DNA from: Flavobacteriales bacterium
GTDB lineage: Bacteria; Bacteroidota; Bacteroidia; Flavobacteriales; Flavobacteriaceae
Assembly: GCA_027039975.1 (NCBI GenBank)
Contig: JALWFE010000073.1
Coordinates: 1 to 33,054, forward strand
DNA length: 33,054 nucleotides
Reading direction: 5' to 3'
The translations under genes and the position numbers were made by a program. Under the pieces are notes generated by a model. The model saw only the letters and a program-made list of their open reading frames with translations, had not been told where the DNA came from and did no database searches. Each line of letters begins with the position of its first letter. Position 1 is the stretch's first letter. This document shows positions 1 through 6,605 of this stretch, piece by piece.

Positions 1-150
1 CGATTGTTCGCCATATCTCCTAGCCATAATCCGCGCCACCTCCCCTACTTCTTCGGTCAAAATAGCCATATTGGTCAGCTCGTTAAAATAACGAACACCA
101 TAAGTTTTAATCCAAGTATCAACTTGCTGTTGTAAGGTTTTTACAGGCAT
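1..150 (-). CDS. MazG-like nucleotide pyrophosphohydrolase, N-terminal part only
   Basis: The complement reads 50 codons from an ATG at 148-150 to the window edge without a stop, beginning MPVKTLQQQVDTWIKTYG. The segment ELTNMAILTEEVGEVAR followed by IMARRYGEQ resembles the first helix pair of short all-alpha MazG-like pyrophosphohydrolases, where the EExxE acidic motif (here EEVGE) binds magnesium. Such enzymes hydrolyse nucleoside triphosphates, often non-canonical ones, to monophosphates. The family is usually a little over 100 residues, so more than half of the gene lies outside the window. I recognise this N-terminus as typical of flavobacterial proteins from memory; substrate unknown. 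Confidence 0.75.
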   Translation of the reverse strand, partial: MPVKTLQQQVDTWIKTYGVRYFNELTNMAILTEEVGEVARIMARRYGEQS

Positions 151-348
151 AAAATTACATTTTCTACAAATATCATATAAAAAATGAAGAATTCAAAAGT
201 TTTCGTAAAATAGTAGCTAGTTACTAGTATCAAGTAGTTAGTAAAAACGGCAGTGTGTCTATGAATTGAAAATTAAGATAAATTTCGCACTTTCCACTAA
301 AAAATCATCAATTCATCAAAATAAAATCACAAAACCAATTTCCTTAAT

Positions 349-597
349 CTATTCAAAACCAAACAATTTTTTAAACGCCTCAATGAGCCCAAAAAACATT
401 TTTTGTGCAATATCACAATTAAAAAACAAGAAAAGATAAACAAAAATCATAAAAAAAGGCCCTATCAAAACACCTAATTTCAACTCACTACCATAAGGGT
501 TTTTATGATCAAATTTAAATTGTCTCAACCTAAAATAGTTTTTATAAACCAGCCTTAAACAGTTCAATAATATTATGCCTAAAATAATTTTACACAT
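349..597 (-). CDS. possible small membrane protein, 82 aa, function unknown
   Basis: An 82-codon frame with an ATG start. It has a hydrophobic stretch near the N-terminus (about residues 3-16) and a clear membrane segment in the middle (about residues 42-60, LGVLIGPFFMIFVYLFLFF), with basic and charged residues between them. I do not recognise the family. The frame lies alone between repeat-bearing spacers, and no TAnnTTTG promoter element is obvious in front of it, so it could be a chance AT-rich frame or a decayed remnant. The hydrophobic/charged alternation slightly favours a real small membrane protein. Confidence 0.4.
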   Translation of the reverse strand: MCKIILGIILLNCLRLVYKNYFRLRQFKFDHKNPYGSELKLGVLIGPFFMIFVYLFLFFNCDIAQKMFFGLIEAFKKLFGFE

Positions 598-922
598 TTG
601 CAGGTTGTCTTCAACAATTATTACTTATTCTCCCTTATCCCCAAAAAAACGTAATTATATATATTACTTGAACAAATATAGCCTTTTATATTAAATAAAA
701 CATTATACAAAGAAATTATACCCCAATATCAATCGCAATTATCACAGATCGCTCCTACGGAGCTTTCATATTTTTTGTAATCCTAATTTGCTACTAACAG
801 GTCGCCCCTTTGGGGCTGAACTTTCCAAAATTAAGCGGTAACTTTCAATATTTCACTTTCCACTTTCAACTTGTATCCTCAATTCCTCAAAAAAAATACT
901 TAAATTCGCAATCCCCAAATCT
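598..922. other. gene-poor spacer with hairpin repeats
   Basis: This 325-base spacer before the carbamate kinase gene holds no convincing reading frame. It contains two related short hairpins (745-820, listed separately), a stretch reading on the complement as GTTGAAAGTGGAAAGTGAAA (849-868, related to the GTTGAAA heptamers found at 23.5 and 27.2 kb), and an 'aattcctcaa' motif that is the complement of the TTGAGGAATT motif at 27.2-27.4 kb. A weak promoter-like TAAATTCG lies at 901-908, about 15 bases before the arcC start; it differs by one base from TAnnTTTG. Confidence 0.6.
745..820. repeat. two related small hairpin repeats
   Basis: Two short palindromes of the same design lie about 40 bases apart in the same orientation. 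The first is CAGATC-GCTCC-TAC-GGAGC (stem 751-755 with 759-763). The second is CAGGTC-GCCCC-TTT-GGGGC (stem 804-808 with 812-816). Both start with CAGRTCG and end with GCT. Stem changes are compensated (GCTCC/GGAGC against GCCCC/GGGGC), so the structure is kept while the bases differ. Similar GC-rich hairpins are scattered between genes in many Bacteroidota genomes, by my recollection. They have no poly-T tract directly after the stem and are not obvious terminators. Confidence 0.7.
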
Positions 923-1888
923 ATGAAGCAGATGAATAAAAAACTCACAATTATAGCCCTCGGTGGCAACGCTCTCCTCAAAAGCGGGCAAATAGGGAGC
1001 ATAGAAGAACAAAATCTAAATGTCAGAGAAACTTTAAAGAGTTTGCTCCCTGTCATAAAACAAGGTAACGATTTGATTATCACCCACGGTAACGGACCGC
1101 AAGTCGGTTATATTTTACTCAAAAACGATGCCGGCGAACAAGTTTACGGCATTCCCCAAGTACCTTTGGACGTAGCGGTTGCCGATACCCAAAGCGAAAT
1201 CGGTTATTTGATACAAAGCGAATTATTCAGCTTATTGCATCAAAACAATTTGGAACGCGAAATTATTTCCACTAATACAATGGTGGAAGTTGCCGCTGAT
1301 GACCCGGCTTTTAAAAATCCTACCAAGCGTATCGGTAAAACTTATTATGATGCAAAAGAAGTTGAAAAACTGCAAAACGAAAAAGGTTGGATTTTCAAAC
1401 AAGAAACTAAAGACGGAAAAACCGGCTGGCGGCGTGTTGTACCTTCACCGAAACCCAAAGATATCATCAGCAAAAACACTATCAACACTTTGGCACGCAG
1501 CGGTGCCATTGTTATTGCCGTAGGTGGTGGCGGTGTTCCCGTAACTATCGAAGGTGACACTATGCACGGTGCCGAAGCCGTTATCGATAAAGATTTGGCC
1601 AGCGCTTTACTTGCCGAACAAATCCATGCCGACCGATTTATCATCGTAACAGATGTGCCTTATGTCTATCTTAATTATGGAACCGCTCAACAAAAAGCTA
1701 TTGAAATTTTAACATTAGACGATGCCGTTAATTATTTGAAAGAAGGTAAATTCGGTGAAGGTAATATGGCACCTAAAATTCAAGCCGCTGTCAATTTTAT
1801 AGAAAGCGGTGGTAAAGAAGTTTTGATCACCGACTTAAACGGAATTAATAATCAGAAAGGAACCAAAATAATTAAAAATTCCTATTAA
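923..1888 (+). CDS. arcC: carbamate kinase
   Basis: Amino-acid-kinase fold enzyme that makes ATP and carbamate from carbamoyl phosphate and ADP, or the reverse. Visible family motifs are ALGGNALL at the N-terminus, HGNGPQVG for phosphate binding, GGGGVPV in the centre, DKDLASALLA, the nucleotide-site TDVPYVYLNYG, and FGEGNMAPKIQAA near the C-terminus. At 321 residues it is close to the usual length of about 310. A second ATG at 932 (giving MNKKLTIIALGG) fits the family start better and may be the true start. No arginine deiminase or ornithine carbamoyltransferase gene lies nearby, so the usual arginine-deiminase operon setting is absent. It is followed after 47 bases by nrnA, which has its own promoter-like element. 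Confidence 0.93.
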   Translation: MKQMNKKLTIIALGGNALLKSGQIGSIEEQNLNVRETLKSLLPVIKQGNDLIITHGNGPQVGYILLKNDAGEQVYGIPQVPLDVAVADTQSEIGYLIQSELFSLLHQNNLEREIISTNTMVEVAADDPAFKNPTKRIGKTYYDAKEVEKLQNEKGWIFKQETKDGKTGWRRVVPSPKPKDIISKNTINTLARSGAIVIAVGGGGVPVTIEGDTMHGAEAVIDKDLASALLAEQIHADRFIIVTDVPYVYLNYGTAQQKAIEILTLDDAVNYLKEGKFGEGNMAPKIQAAVNFIESGGKEVLITDLNGINNQKGTKIIKNSY

Positions 1889-1906
1889 ACCTAGTCATTA
1901 ATTTCA

Positions 1907-1914
1907 TACTTTTG
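1907..1914 (+). promoter_or_regulatory. -7 promoter element before nrnA-gldI
   Basis: TACTTTTG fits the Bacteroidota -7 consensus TAnnTTTG exactly and lies about 21 bases before the nrnA ATG. No clear -33 TTG was found at the expected distance. It would start transcription of nrnA, gldI and the isomerase gene separately from arcC. Confidence 0.5.
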
Positions 1915-1935
1915 TTAATTATTGCCAATTAAACG

Positions 1936-2958
1936 ATGCAAATACCCGGACAGCTAAAAAAAATACTTTCTGATACAAAGCGAAGTGCCATCATTATCCA
2001 CCGTAACCCCGATGGCGACGCACTCGGTTCTGCTTTGGCTCTTAAAGCTTTTTTGCAAAAAAAAGGACATCAAACACGTATCATTTCACCTAACGAAATA
2101 CCGGGCTATCTTCAATGGTTGCCCGGAATAGATGACGTTTTGATTTATGATGAACAACAGGATAAAATTCATCAAATTTTAAAAGACAGCAAAGTTATTT
2201 TTACTCTGGATTTCAACGACTTATCACGAGCCGGAAAAGACTTTGAAAAATTTCTGAAAAAATTGAAAGATAAAATTTTTGTGATGATTGACCACCATTT
2301 GGAACCATCAGATTATGCACAATTTATGTTTTCAGATTCTTTCAAAAGTTCCACCAGCGAAATGGTTTACGATTTTATTGTTGCTTCGGATGGTAAAAAC
2401 GATATCGATAAAGAGATGGCAACAGCATTATATACGGGGATAATGACCGACACAGGCTCGTTCAAATTTCCGAATACAACCTCACAAACGATGCGTATAG
2501 CCGCCGATTTAATGGATAAAGGCATCAATCACAATGAAATACAAACCAAAATTTTCGATTCTTTTTCCTTGAACAAATTACATTTACTAGGCGAAGCATT
2601 GAACAAATTGGTTTTTTTGCCGCAATACCGGACAGCTTATATCGCACTGAGTAAAGACGATTTGACAAAACATCATTACCAAAAAGGTGATACCGAAGGA
2701 TTTGTCAATTACGGCCTGGCACTTAACGATGCAGATTTTGCCGTTATGTTTCTCGAAAATGACAATGAAGGTGTCCGTATTTCATTCCGTTCCAAAGGCA
2801 ATTTTCCGGCAAACGAATTTGCCAAAAAATATTTTAACGGTGGCGGACATCTCAATGCGGCCGGTGGAAGGACCACAAAAAATTTGGATGAAACGGTCAA
2901 TCTGTTTTTAGAAAAATTACCGGAATTTTTGGAACAACTAAAAGACAAAAATGTATAA
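1936..2958 (+). CDS. nrnA: DHH/DHHA1 phosphoesterase (NrnA-like, oligoribonuclease / pAp phosphatase)
   Basis: Manganese-dependent phosphoesterase of the DHH family. NrnA enzymes degrade very short RNA oligomers and dephosphorylate 3'-phosphoadenosine 5'-phosphate. Metal-site motifs are in order: HRNPDGDALG (D26, D28), LDFND (D92) and DHH (119-121). The C-terminal DHHA1 domain ends with the substrate-binding GGGHLNAAGG. At 340 residues it has normal length. Its last 8 bases overlap the start of gldI, so the two are translationally linked. The specific substrate is inferred from family only; cyclic-dinucleotide breakdown products are an alternative. Confidence 0.92.
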   Translation: MQIPGQLKKILSDTKRSAIIIHRNPDGDALGSALALKAFLQKKGHQTRIISPNEIPGYLQWLPGIDDVLIYDEQQDKIHQILKDSKVIFTLDFNDLSRAGKDFEKFLKKLKDKIFVMIDHHLEPSDYAQFMFSDSFKSSTSEMVYDFIVASDGKNDIDKEMATALYTGIMTDTGSFKFPNTTSQTMRIAADLMDKGINHNEIQTKIFDSFSLNKLHLLGEALNKLVFLPQYRTAYIALSKDDLTKHHYQKGDTEGFVNYGLALNDADFAVMFLENDNEGVRISFRSKGNFPANEFAKKYFNGGGHLNAAGGRTTKNLDETVNLFLEKLPEFLEQLKDKNV

Positions 2959-3502
2959 ATTTATTCTAAATATCAGTATCATTTTATTATTGGCCTCTTG
3001 TAAAAACAACAATCAAGCGGCTCGCGAACCGGTAAAACATCAAAAGTCACATATCGATATGGAATCGGTTCGTCACAATCAAGACCTGAACCGGCGTGAA
3101 GAGGCTTATATTTCAAAAATGATAGCCCGGGATACCGCTCACCATTATCTCGATTCGGGGCATGGCTTTCAATATTATTATGTAAAAAAGAACAATAAAG
3201 CCAAAAATACCGCCCAAGCCGGTGATAAAGTTTTGCTTACTTACGAAATAAGTGATTTGAGCGGCAATGTTATTTACAGTTTTGATGAAATAGGTCAAAA
3301 AACATATCATGTGGACCACGAAAACTATTTTAGGGGTTTTCGTGAAGCTGTCAAATTGCTCAAAGAAGGCGAAAGTGCCGTCTTTATTTTCCCTTCCAGT
3401 GCCGCTTACGGCTATCATGGCGATGAAAAAAAAATAGGTACCAATGTGCCTTTGATTTTAAAACTCAAAATTTTAAAAATAGATAAACAAAAAATAGAAT
3501 AA
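2951..3502 (+). CDS. gldI: gliding-associated lipoprotein peptidyl-prolyl isomerase GldI
   Basis: FKBP-type prolyl isomerase attached to a membrane as a lipoprotein. The signal peptide ends in the lipobox LLLASC with Cys17. A poorly conserved linker (about 18-80) is followed by the FKBP fold (about 90-180), with KVLLTYEISDLSGNVIYSF, FRGFREAVKLLKEGESAVFIF and SSAAYGYHG corresponding to the FKBP core. In Flavobacterium johnsoniae GldI is required for gliding and is thought to help fold cell-envelope proteins. The gene order nrnA-gldI-isomerase also matches what I recall in flavobacteria. It overlaps nrnA by 8 bases and is followed after 2 bases by another isomerase gene, so all three are one operon. 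Confidence 0.88.
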   Translation: MYKFILNISIILLLASCKNNNQAAREPVKHQKSHIDMESVRHNQDLNRREEAYISKMIARDTAHHYLDSGHGFQYYYVKKNNKAKNTAQAGDKVLLTYEISDLSGNVIYSFDEIGQKTYHVDHENYFRGFREAVKLLKEGESAVFIFPSSAAYGYHGDEKKIGTNVPLILKLKILKIDKQKIE

Positions 3503-3504
3503 TT

Positions 3505-4545
3505 ATGAAACAAATCAATTGGATTTTACTGGTATTGATTTTAGGCTTATCATCTTGCAAGTCTTCAAAATACCCCGATTTAAAAGACGGATTATATGCC
3601 GAAATACAAACAAACAAAGGCAATATCCTTCTTCAATTGCGACCTGACAAAGCACCTGTTACGGTTGCCAACTTTGTTACTTTGGCCGAAGGTACCAATC
3701 CTTATGTCAAAGATGAATACAAAGGCAAAGCTTTTTATGACGGATTGACCTTTCACCGCGTAGTCAGTAAAGCTACCGGAGCACAGCAAGATTTTGTCAT
3801 TCAAGGCGGCGATCCGTTAGGAAACGGTATGGGCGGCCCCGGTTACAAATTTAAAAATGAAATCTCCGACCTCAAACACACCAAAGGTGCTTTATCAATG
3901 GCAAGAGAAAATCACCCCGATACCAACGGCAGTCAATTTTTTATCACTCTTACCGACACACCGTTTTTAGATGGTAAATACAGTGTTTTCGGTTACACGG
4001 TCAAAGGTTTTGATGTTGTTCAAAAAATAAGAAAAGGTGATACTATTAAAAAAATAACTATCATCAGAAAAGGCAAAGAAGCCAAAAAATTTGATGCTGT
4101 CAAAGTTTTTGACGATTATATGAAACAAAAGAAAGCTCAGGAAGAAAAGCAATTGGAAGCTAAAAAGAAACTGGCCGATGAACTAGCCTCCAAGAAAGCC
4201 AAAGCGCAAGCCGACGAATCGGGATTAAAAATCTTAATAGAAAAAGAAGGTAACGGCAGAAAACCCAAAGCTGGTGAATGGGTACAAGTTCATTATACCG
4301 GTTATCTGCCAGACGGTACCAAATTTGATTCTTCTTATGACCGCGGTCAACCTATTGTTTTTCAGGTTGGTAAAGGACGGGTTATTGCCGGTTGGGACAA
4401 AGGCATTATGCAACTCAAAGAAGGTACCAAAGCTTATTTATTTATCCCGTCTTATTTAGGGTATGGCGAAAGAGGTGCCGGAAATGTTATTCCACCAAAT
4501 TCGGATTTGATTTTTGAAGTCGAATTGGTAAAAATCGGTAAATAA
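3505..4545 (+). CDS. double-headed lipoprotein peptidyl-prolyl isomerase (cyclophilin plus FKBP)
   Basis: A lipoprotein (lipobox LGLSSC, Cys18) carrying two unrelated prolyl-isomerase folds. The cyclophilin domain occupies about residues 28-190 and shows FHRVV, FVIQGGDPLGNGMGGPGY, GALSMARENHPDTNGSQFF and FLDGKYSVFG. A highly charged Lys/Glu/Ala-rich linker, probably a helical rod or coiled coil, spans about 200-240. The FKBP domain fills about 242-346 with VQVHYTGYLPDGTKFDSSYD, VIAGWDKG and IPSYLGYGERG, which retain the usual active-site residues. Two bases separate it from gldI. The likely role is folding of proteins in the periplasm or outer envelope, possibly type IX cargo; the cargo link is an inference from the gldI neighbourhood. 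Confidence 0.92.
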   Translation: MKQINWILLVLILGLSSCKSSKYPDLKDGLYAEIQTNKGNILLQLRPDKAPVTVANFVTLAEGTNPYVKDEYKGKAFYDGLTFHRVVSKATGAQQDFVIQGGDPLGNGMGGPGYKFKNEISDLKHTKGALSMARENHPDTNGSQFFITLTDTPFLDGKYSVFGYTVKGFDVVQKIRKGDTIKKITIIRKGKEAKKFDAVKVFDDYMKQKKAQEEKQLEAKKKLADELASKKAKAQADESGLKILIEKEGNGRKPKAGEWVQVHYTGYLPDGTKFDSSYDRGQPIVFQVGKGRVIAGWDKGIMQLKEGTKAYLFIPSYLGYGERGAGNVIPPNSDLIFEVELVKIGK

Positions 4546-4547
4546 TC

Positions 4548-4579
4548 TTTTTGAATTTGAGAAAAAAATTGTAATTTTA
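4548..4579 (+). promoter_or_regulatory. possible promoter for the coiled-coil gene
   Basis: A TTTTTG at 4548-4553 is followed after 18 bases by TAATTTTA (4572-4579), which differs from the Bacteroidota -7 consensus TAnnTTTG only in the last base. The element lies about 35 bases before the ATG at 4614. Confidence 0.35.
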
Positions 4580-4613
4580 TAATTCCAAAATAACCACATA
4601 AAATACTGATATT

Positions 4614-5000
4614 ATGGAGCAAAAAGTTAATTATCTCAGTGACCTTGAATTTAACTTGGATACTTGGAAACGAGAATTGAAATTTCACAGAGACGAAATG
4701 GATACTTTCCAAGAAAAATTAGAAGAAGTAGCGGCACGTAAAAACTTAGACAAGCAGGCAATGATAGAATTGGAAAGTTTTCAAAACAAAATTTTGAGAG
4801 AAAGAAAAGTTATTTCCGATTTGTTGCATAAAATACGCAAAAAACGTTTCAGCTTAAAAACAGCTAATATCAACGAGCCGCTTGACGGAAGGTTATACAG
4901 AGAGCAAATACCATTACGTGATGAAATGCGAACATATATTCGCTTACATTACGACCTGAAAGAAGCAATGATGGATTTCTTTACCAGATGGTTAGACTAA
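4614..5000 (+). CDS. conserved coiled-coil protein, function unknown
   Basis: A 128-residue, soluble, highly charged, helix-rich protein without signal peptide or membrane segment. Residues about 10-85 have the heptad-like pattern of a long coiled coil (runs such as WKRELKFHRDEMDTFQEKLE). After a short break containing NINEPLDG, a second helical region follows (about 100-128), ending MMDFFTRWLD. I recall similar short coiled-coil proteins in other Flavobacteriia, but know no assigned function. It stands alone, with 68 bases of promoter-like DNA before it and a hairpin about 140 bases after it. Confidence 0.8.
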   Translation: MEQKVNYLSDLEFNLDTWKRELKFHRDEMDTFQEKLEEVAARKNLDKQAMIELESFQNKILRERKVISDLLHKIRKKRFSLKTANINEPLDGRLYREQIPLRDEMRTYIRLHYDLKEAMMDFFTRWLD

Positions 5001-5139
5001 ATTAGCTGAAAGTAACGCTTATACGGGCGAAATGCTGTAAATTAAAATATGTTTTATCATTTCGGCAAAATTCCTGTGATATAGCCGGAACGGAAAGAAT
5101 TTTATGAAATAATATACTTTTTCAAATGTATAAATTATA

Positions 5140-5171
5140 AATCCCGGTCTTTTCCAGTCCGGGATTTTTTA
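5140..5171 (+). terminator. rho-independent terminator lying in the leader of the TatD-like gene
   Basis: AATCCCGG (5140-5147) pairs with CCGGGATT (5159-5166) over an 11-base loop and runs into TTTTTT at 5165-5170. It fits the end of the coiled-coil gene's transcript, 140 bases beyond its stop. Its T-run ends only 14 bases before the next ATG at 5185, so it either ends the previous unit or attenuates the next. Confidence 0.7.
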
Positions 5172-5184
5172 CTATTTTCAAGTT

Positions 5185-5841
5185 ATGAAATTTATTGATA
5201 TTCATACACACCGGAAAAACACCTGCACATCCGTTCTATCAATAATAAATGTCATAGCCGGAATAGATACACCACCTGATAACAGTTGGTTTTCGGCCGG
5301 TGTTCATCCCTGGTATTTAGATACTGATTTTTTTAATCTTTTAGAAAAACTTATTGCACAACAGCAGTGTTTGGCTGTCGGAGAATGCGGTTTGGATTTT
5401 ATGCCGTCCGTCTTAAAACAACATCCTTTGCAAAAACAAGAACAATTTTTTTTAAAGCAGTCCGAATTAGCGGAACAATATCAAAAACCATTGATAATCC
5501 ATTGTGTCAAATGTTTTGATAAACTTTTGGCTCTAAAAAAATCATTCAAACCAAAAATACCCTGGATCATACACGGCTTTTCCAAAAATTCCGCATTAGC
5601 CCGCCAATTAACCGGTGCCGGTTTTTATTTATCTTTCGGAGCACATCTTTTTAAAAGTGATAAAAATTGTAAAGCACTGCAAAACATTTCCGTCAGCCGT
5701 TTTTTTCTGGAAACCGACGAACAAACCGTTTATGATATTAAACAAATTTACCAAAAAGCCGCTACCATCAAACGTATCGATTTACAAGAACTACAAAAAC
5801 AAATTGAAAATAACTTTAAACAGGTTTTTAAAACAACTTAA
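5185..5841 (+). CDS. TatD-family metal-dependent hydrolase, short form
   Basis: A 218-residue member of the TatD branch of the amidohydrolase-like TIM barrels; relatives are metal-dependent DNases. The metal set is complete: HTH (H7, H9), GECGLDF (E67), IIHC (H106), IIHGF (H130) and ETDEQ (D178). The HTH motif at the extreme N-terminus fixes the start. The protein is about 40 residues shorter than E. coli TatD, with short loops and a reduced C-terminus. The actual substrate is unknown. Its stop codon overlaps that of the convergent coaX gene: the bases TTAA at 5838-5841 serve both strands. A terminator-like hairpin sits in its short leader. Confidence 0.85.
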   Translation: MKFIDIHTHRKNTCTSVLSIINVIAGIDTPPDNSWFSAGVHPWYLDTDFFNLLEKLIAQQQCLAVGECGLDFMPSVLKQHPLQKQEQFFLKQSELAEQYQKPLIIHCVKCFDKLLALKKSFKPKIPWIIHGFSKNSALARQLTGAGFYLSFGAHLFKSDKNCKALQNISVSRFFLETDEQTVYDIKQIYQKAATIKRIDLQELQKQIENNFKQVFKTT

Positions 5842-6605
5842 ACCTTTACAAATTTCGGCAAAAGCGCCAAACCGTCCAAGGTTAAATCAGGAGCTATGAT
5901 ATCAATTTCAGGCAATTTGTCTTTTAAAACTTGTACCAATCCACCGGTTGCAATTACTTTAATATCATCACCGTAAACTTCTTTTAATTTGGCAATCATA
6001 TAGGAAATCAAACCGGTGTATCCTAACAAAACACCGTTTTGAATAGCTGTCTCGGTATCGGTTCCCAACGGATTTTCCGGCAGAATCAAAGGGACACTGT
6101 CCAATTGAGAAGTTTTATCACTTAACGAATTCATAGCAGTTTTTAAACCGGGGGCAATATTTACCCCTAAAATTTTGCCGTTTTTGTCAATAAGTGTAAA
6201 AGTTAGAGCTGTTCCGAAATCAACGATGATAGCATCGGTTTTATAGATATTGTGTACAGCCAATGCATTGGCTACCAAATCTGTTCCAATTTCGTCAGGC
6301 ACGGGAATATCGATATTTAAAGCCGGAAAAATTGTCTTATCCAATATCAATAAAGGTGCTTCGTTGAGGTTATTCAACATTTTGACAAATTCATCTTTCA
6401 ATTCGGGAACAACTGTGCTTAAAATTTTAAGTTTGATATCTTCTGTATTTATGCCAGTTTCCCACAAAACATTTAACAATTTTATACCATAATCCAAAGC
6501 TTTTGCTTTTTTGTCGGTTTTAAACCGCCAAATATGTATCCATTTTCCGTCATTATGCAAGCCGGCTACCACGTTACTGTTTCCTATGTCTATTATTAAA
6601 TTCAT
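5838..6605 (-). CDS. coaX: type III pantothenate kinase
   Basis: Catalyses the first step of coenzyme A synthesis, ATP-dependent phosphorylation of pantothenate. As an ASKHA-fold kinase it shows the phosphate motif IIDIGNSNVVAG at the N-terminus, PDEIGTDLVANALA, the second phosphate motif VDFGTALTFT, the PGLKTAMNSLSDKTSQL segment of the substrate site and VIATGGL near the end. At 255 residues it has normal length. It is the last gene of the long operon that starts at prfA; its ATG overlaps the histidine-kinase TGA (ATGA at 6602-6605), so the two are translationally coupled. Confidence 0.95.
   Translation of the reverse strand: MNLIIDIGNSNVVAGLHNDGKWIHIWRFKTDKKAKALDYGIKLLNVLWETGINTEDIKLKILSTVVPELKDEFVKMLNNLNEAPLLILDKTIFPALNIDIPVPDEIGTDLVANALAVHNIYKTDAIIVDFGTALTFTLIDKNGKILGVNIAPGLKTAMNSLSDKTSQLDSVPLILPENPLGTDTETAIQNGVLLGYTGLISYMIAKLKEVYGDDIKVIATGGLVQVLKDKLPEIDIIAPDLTLDGLALLPKFVKV

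Noticed and set aside
211-241. Short palindrome-like run (TAGTAGCTAGTTACTAGTATC)-type sequence
   Set aside because: Low-complexity TAGT/CTAG repetition without stable GC stem or T-run; no other copy seen in the window.
853-1083. Minus-strand frame of 76 codons over the arcC start
   Set aside because: It lies opposite clear carbamate kinase coding sequence, and its sequence shows no recognisable family.
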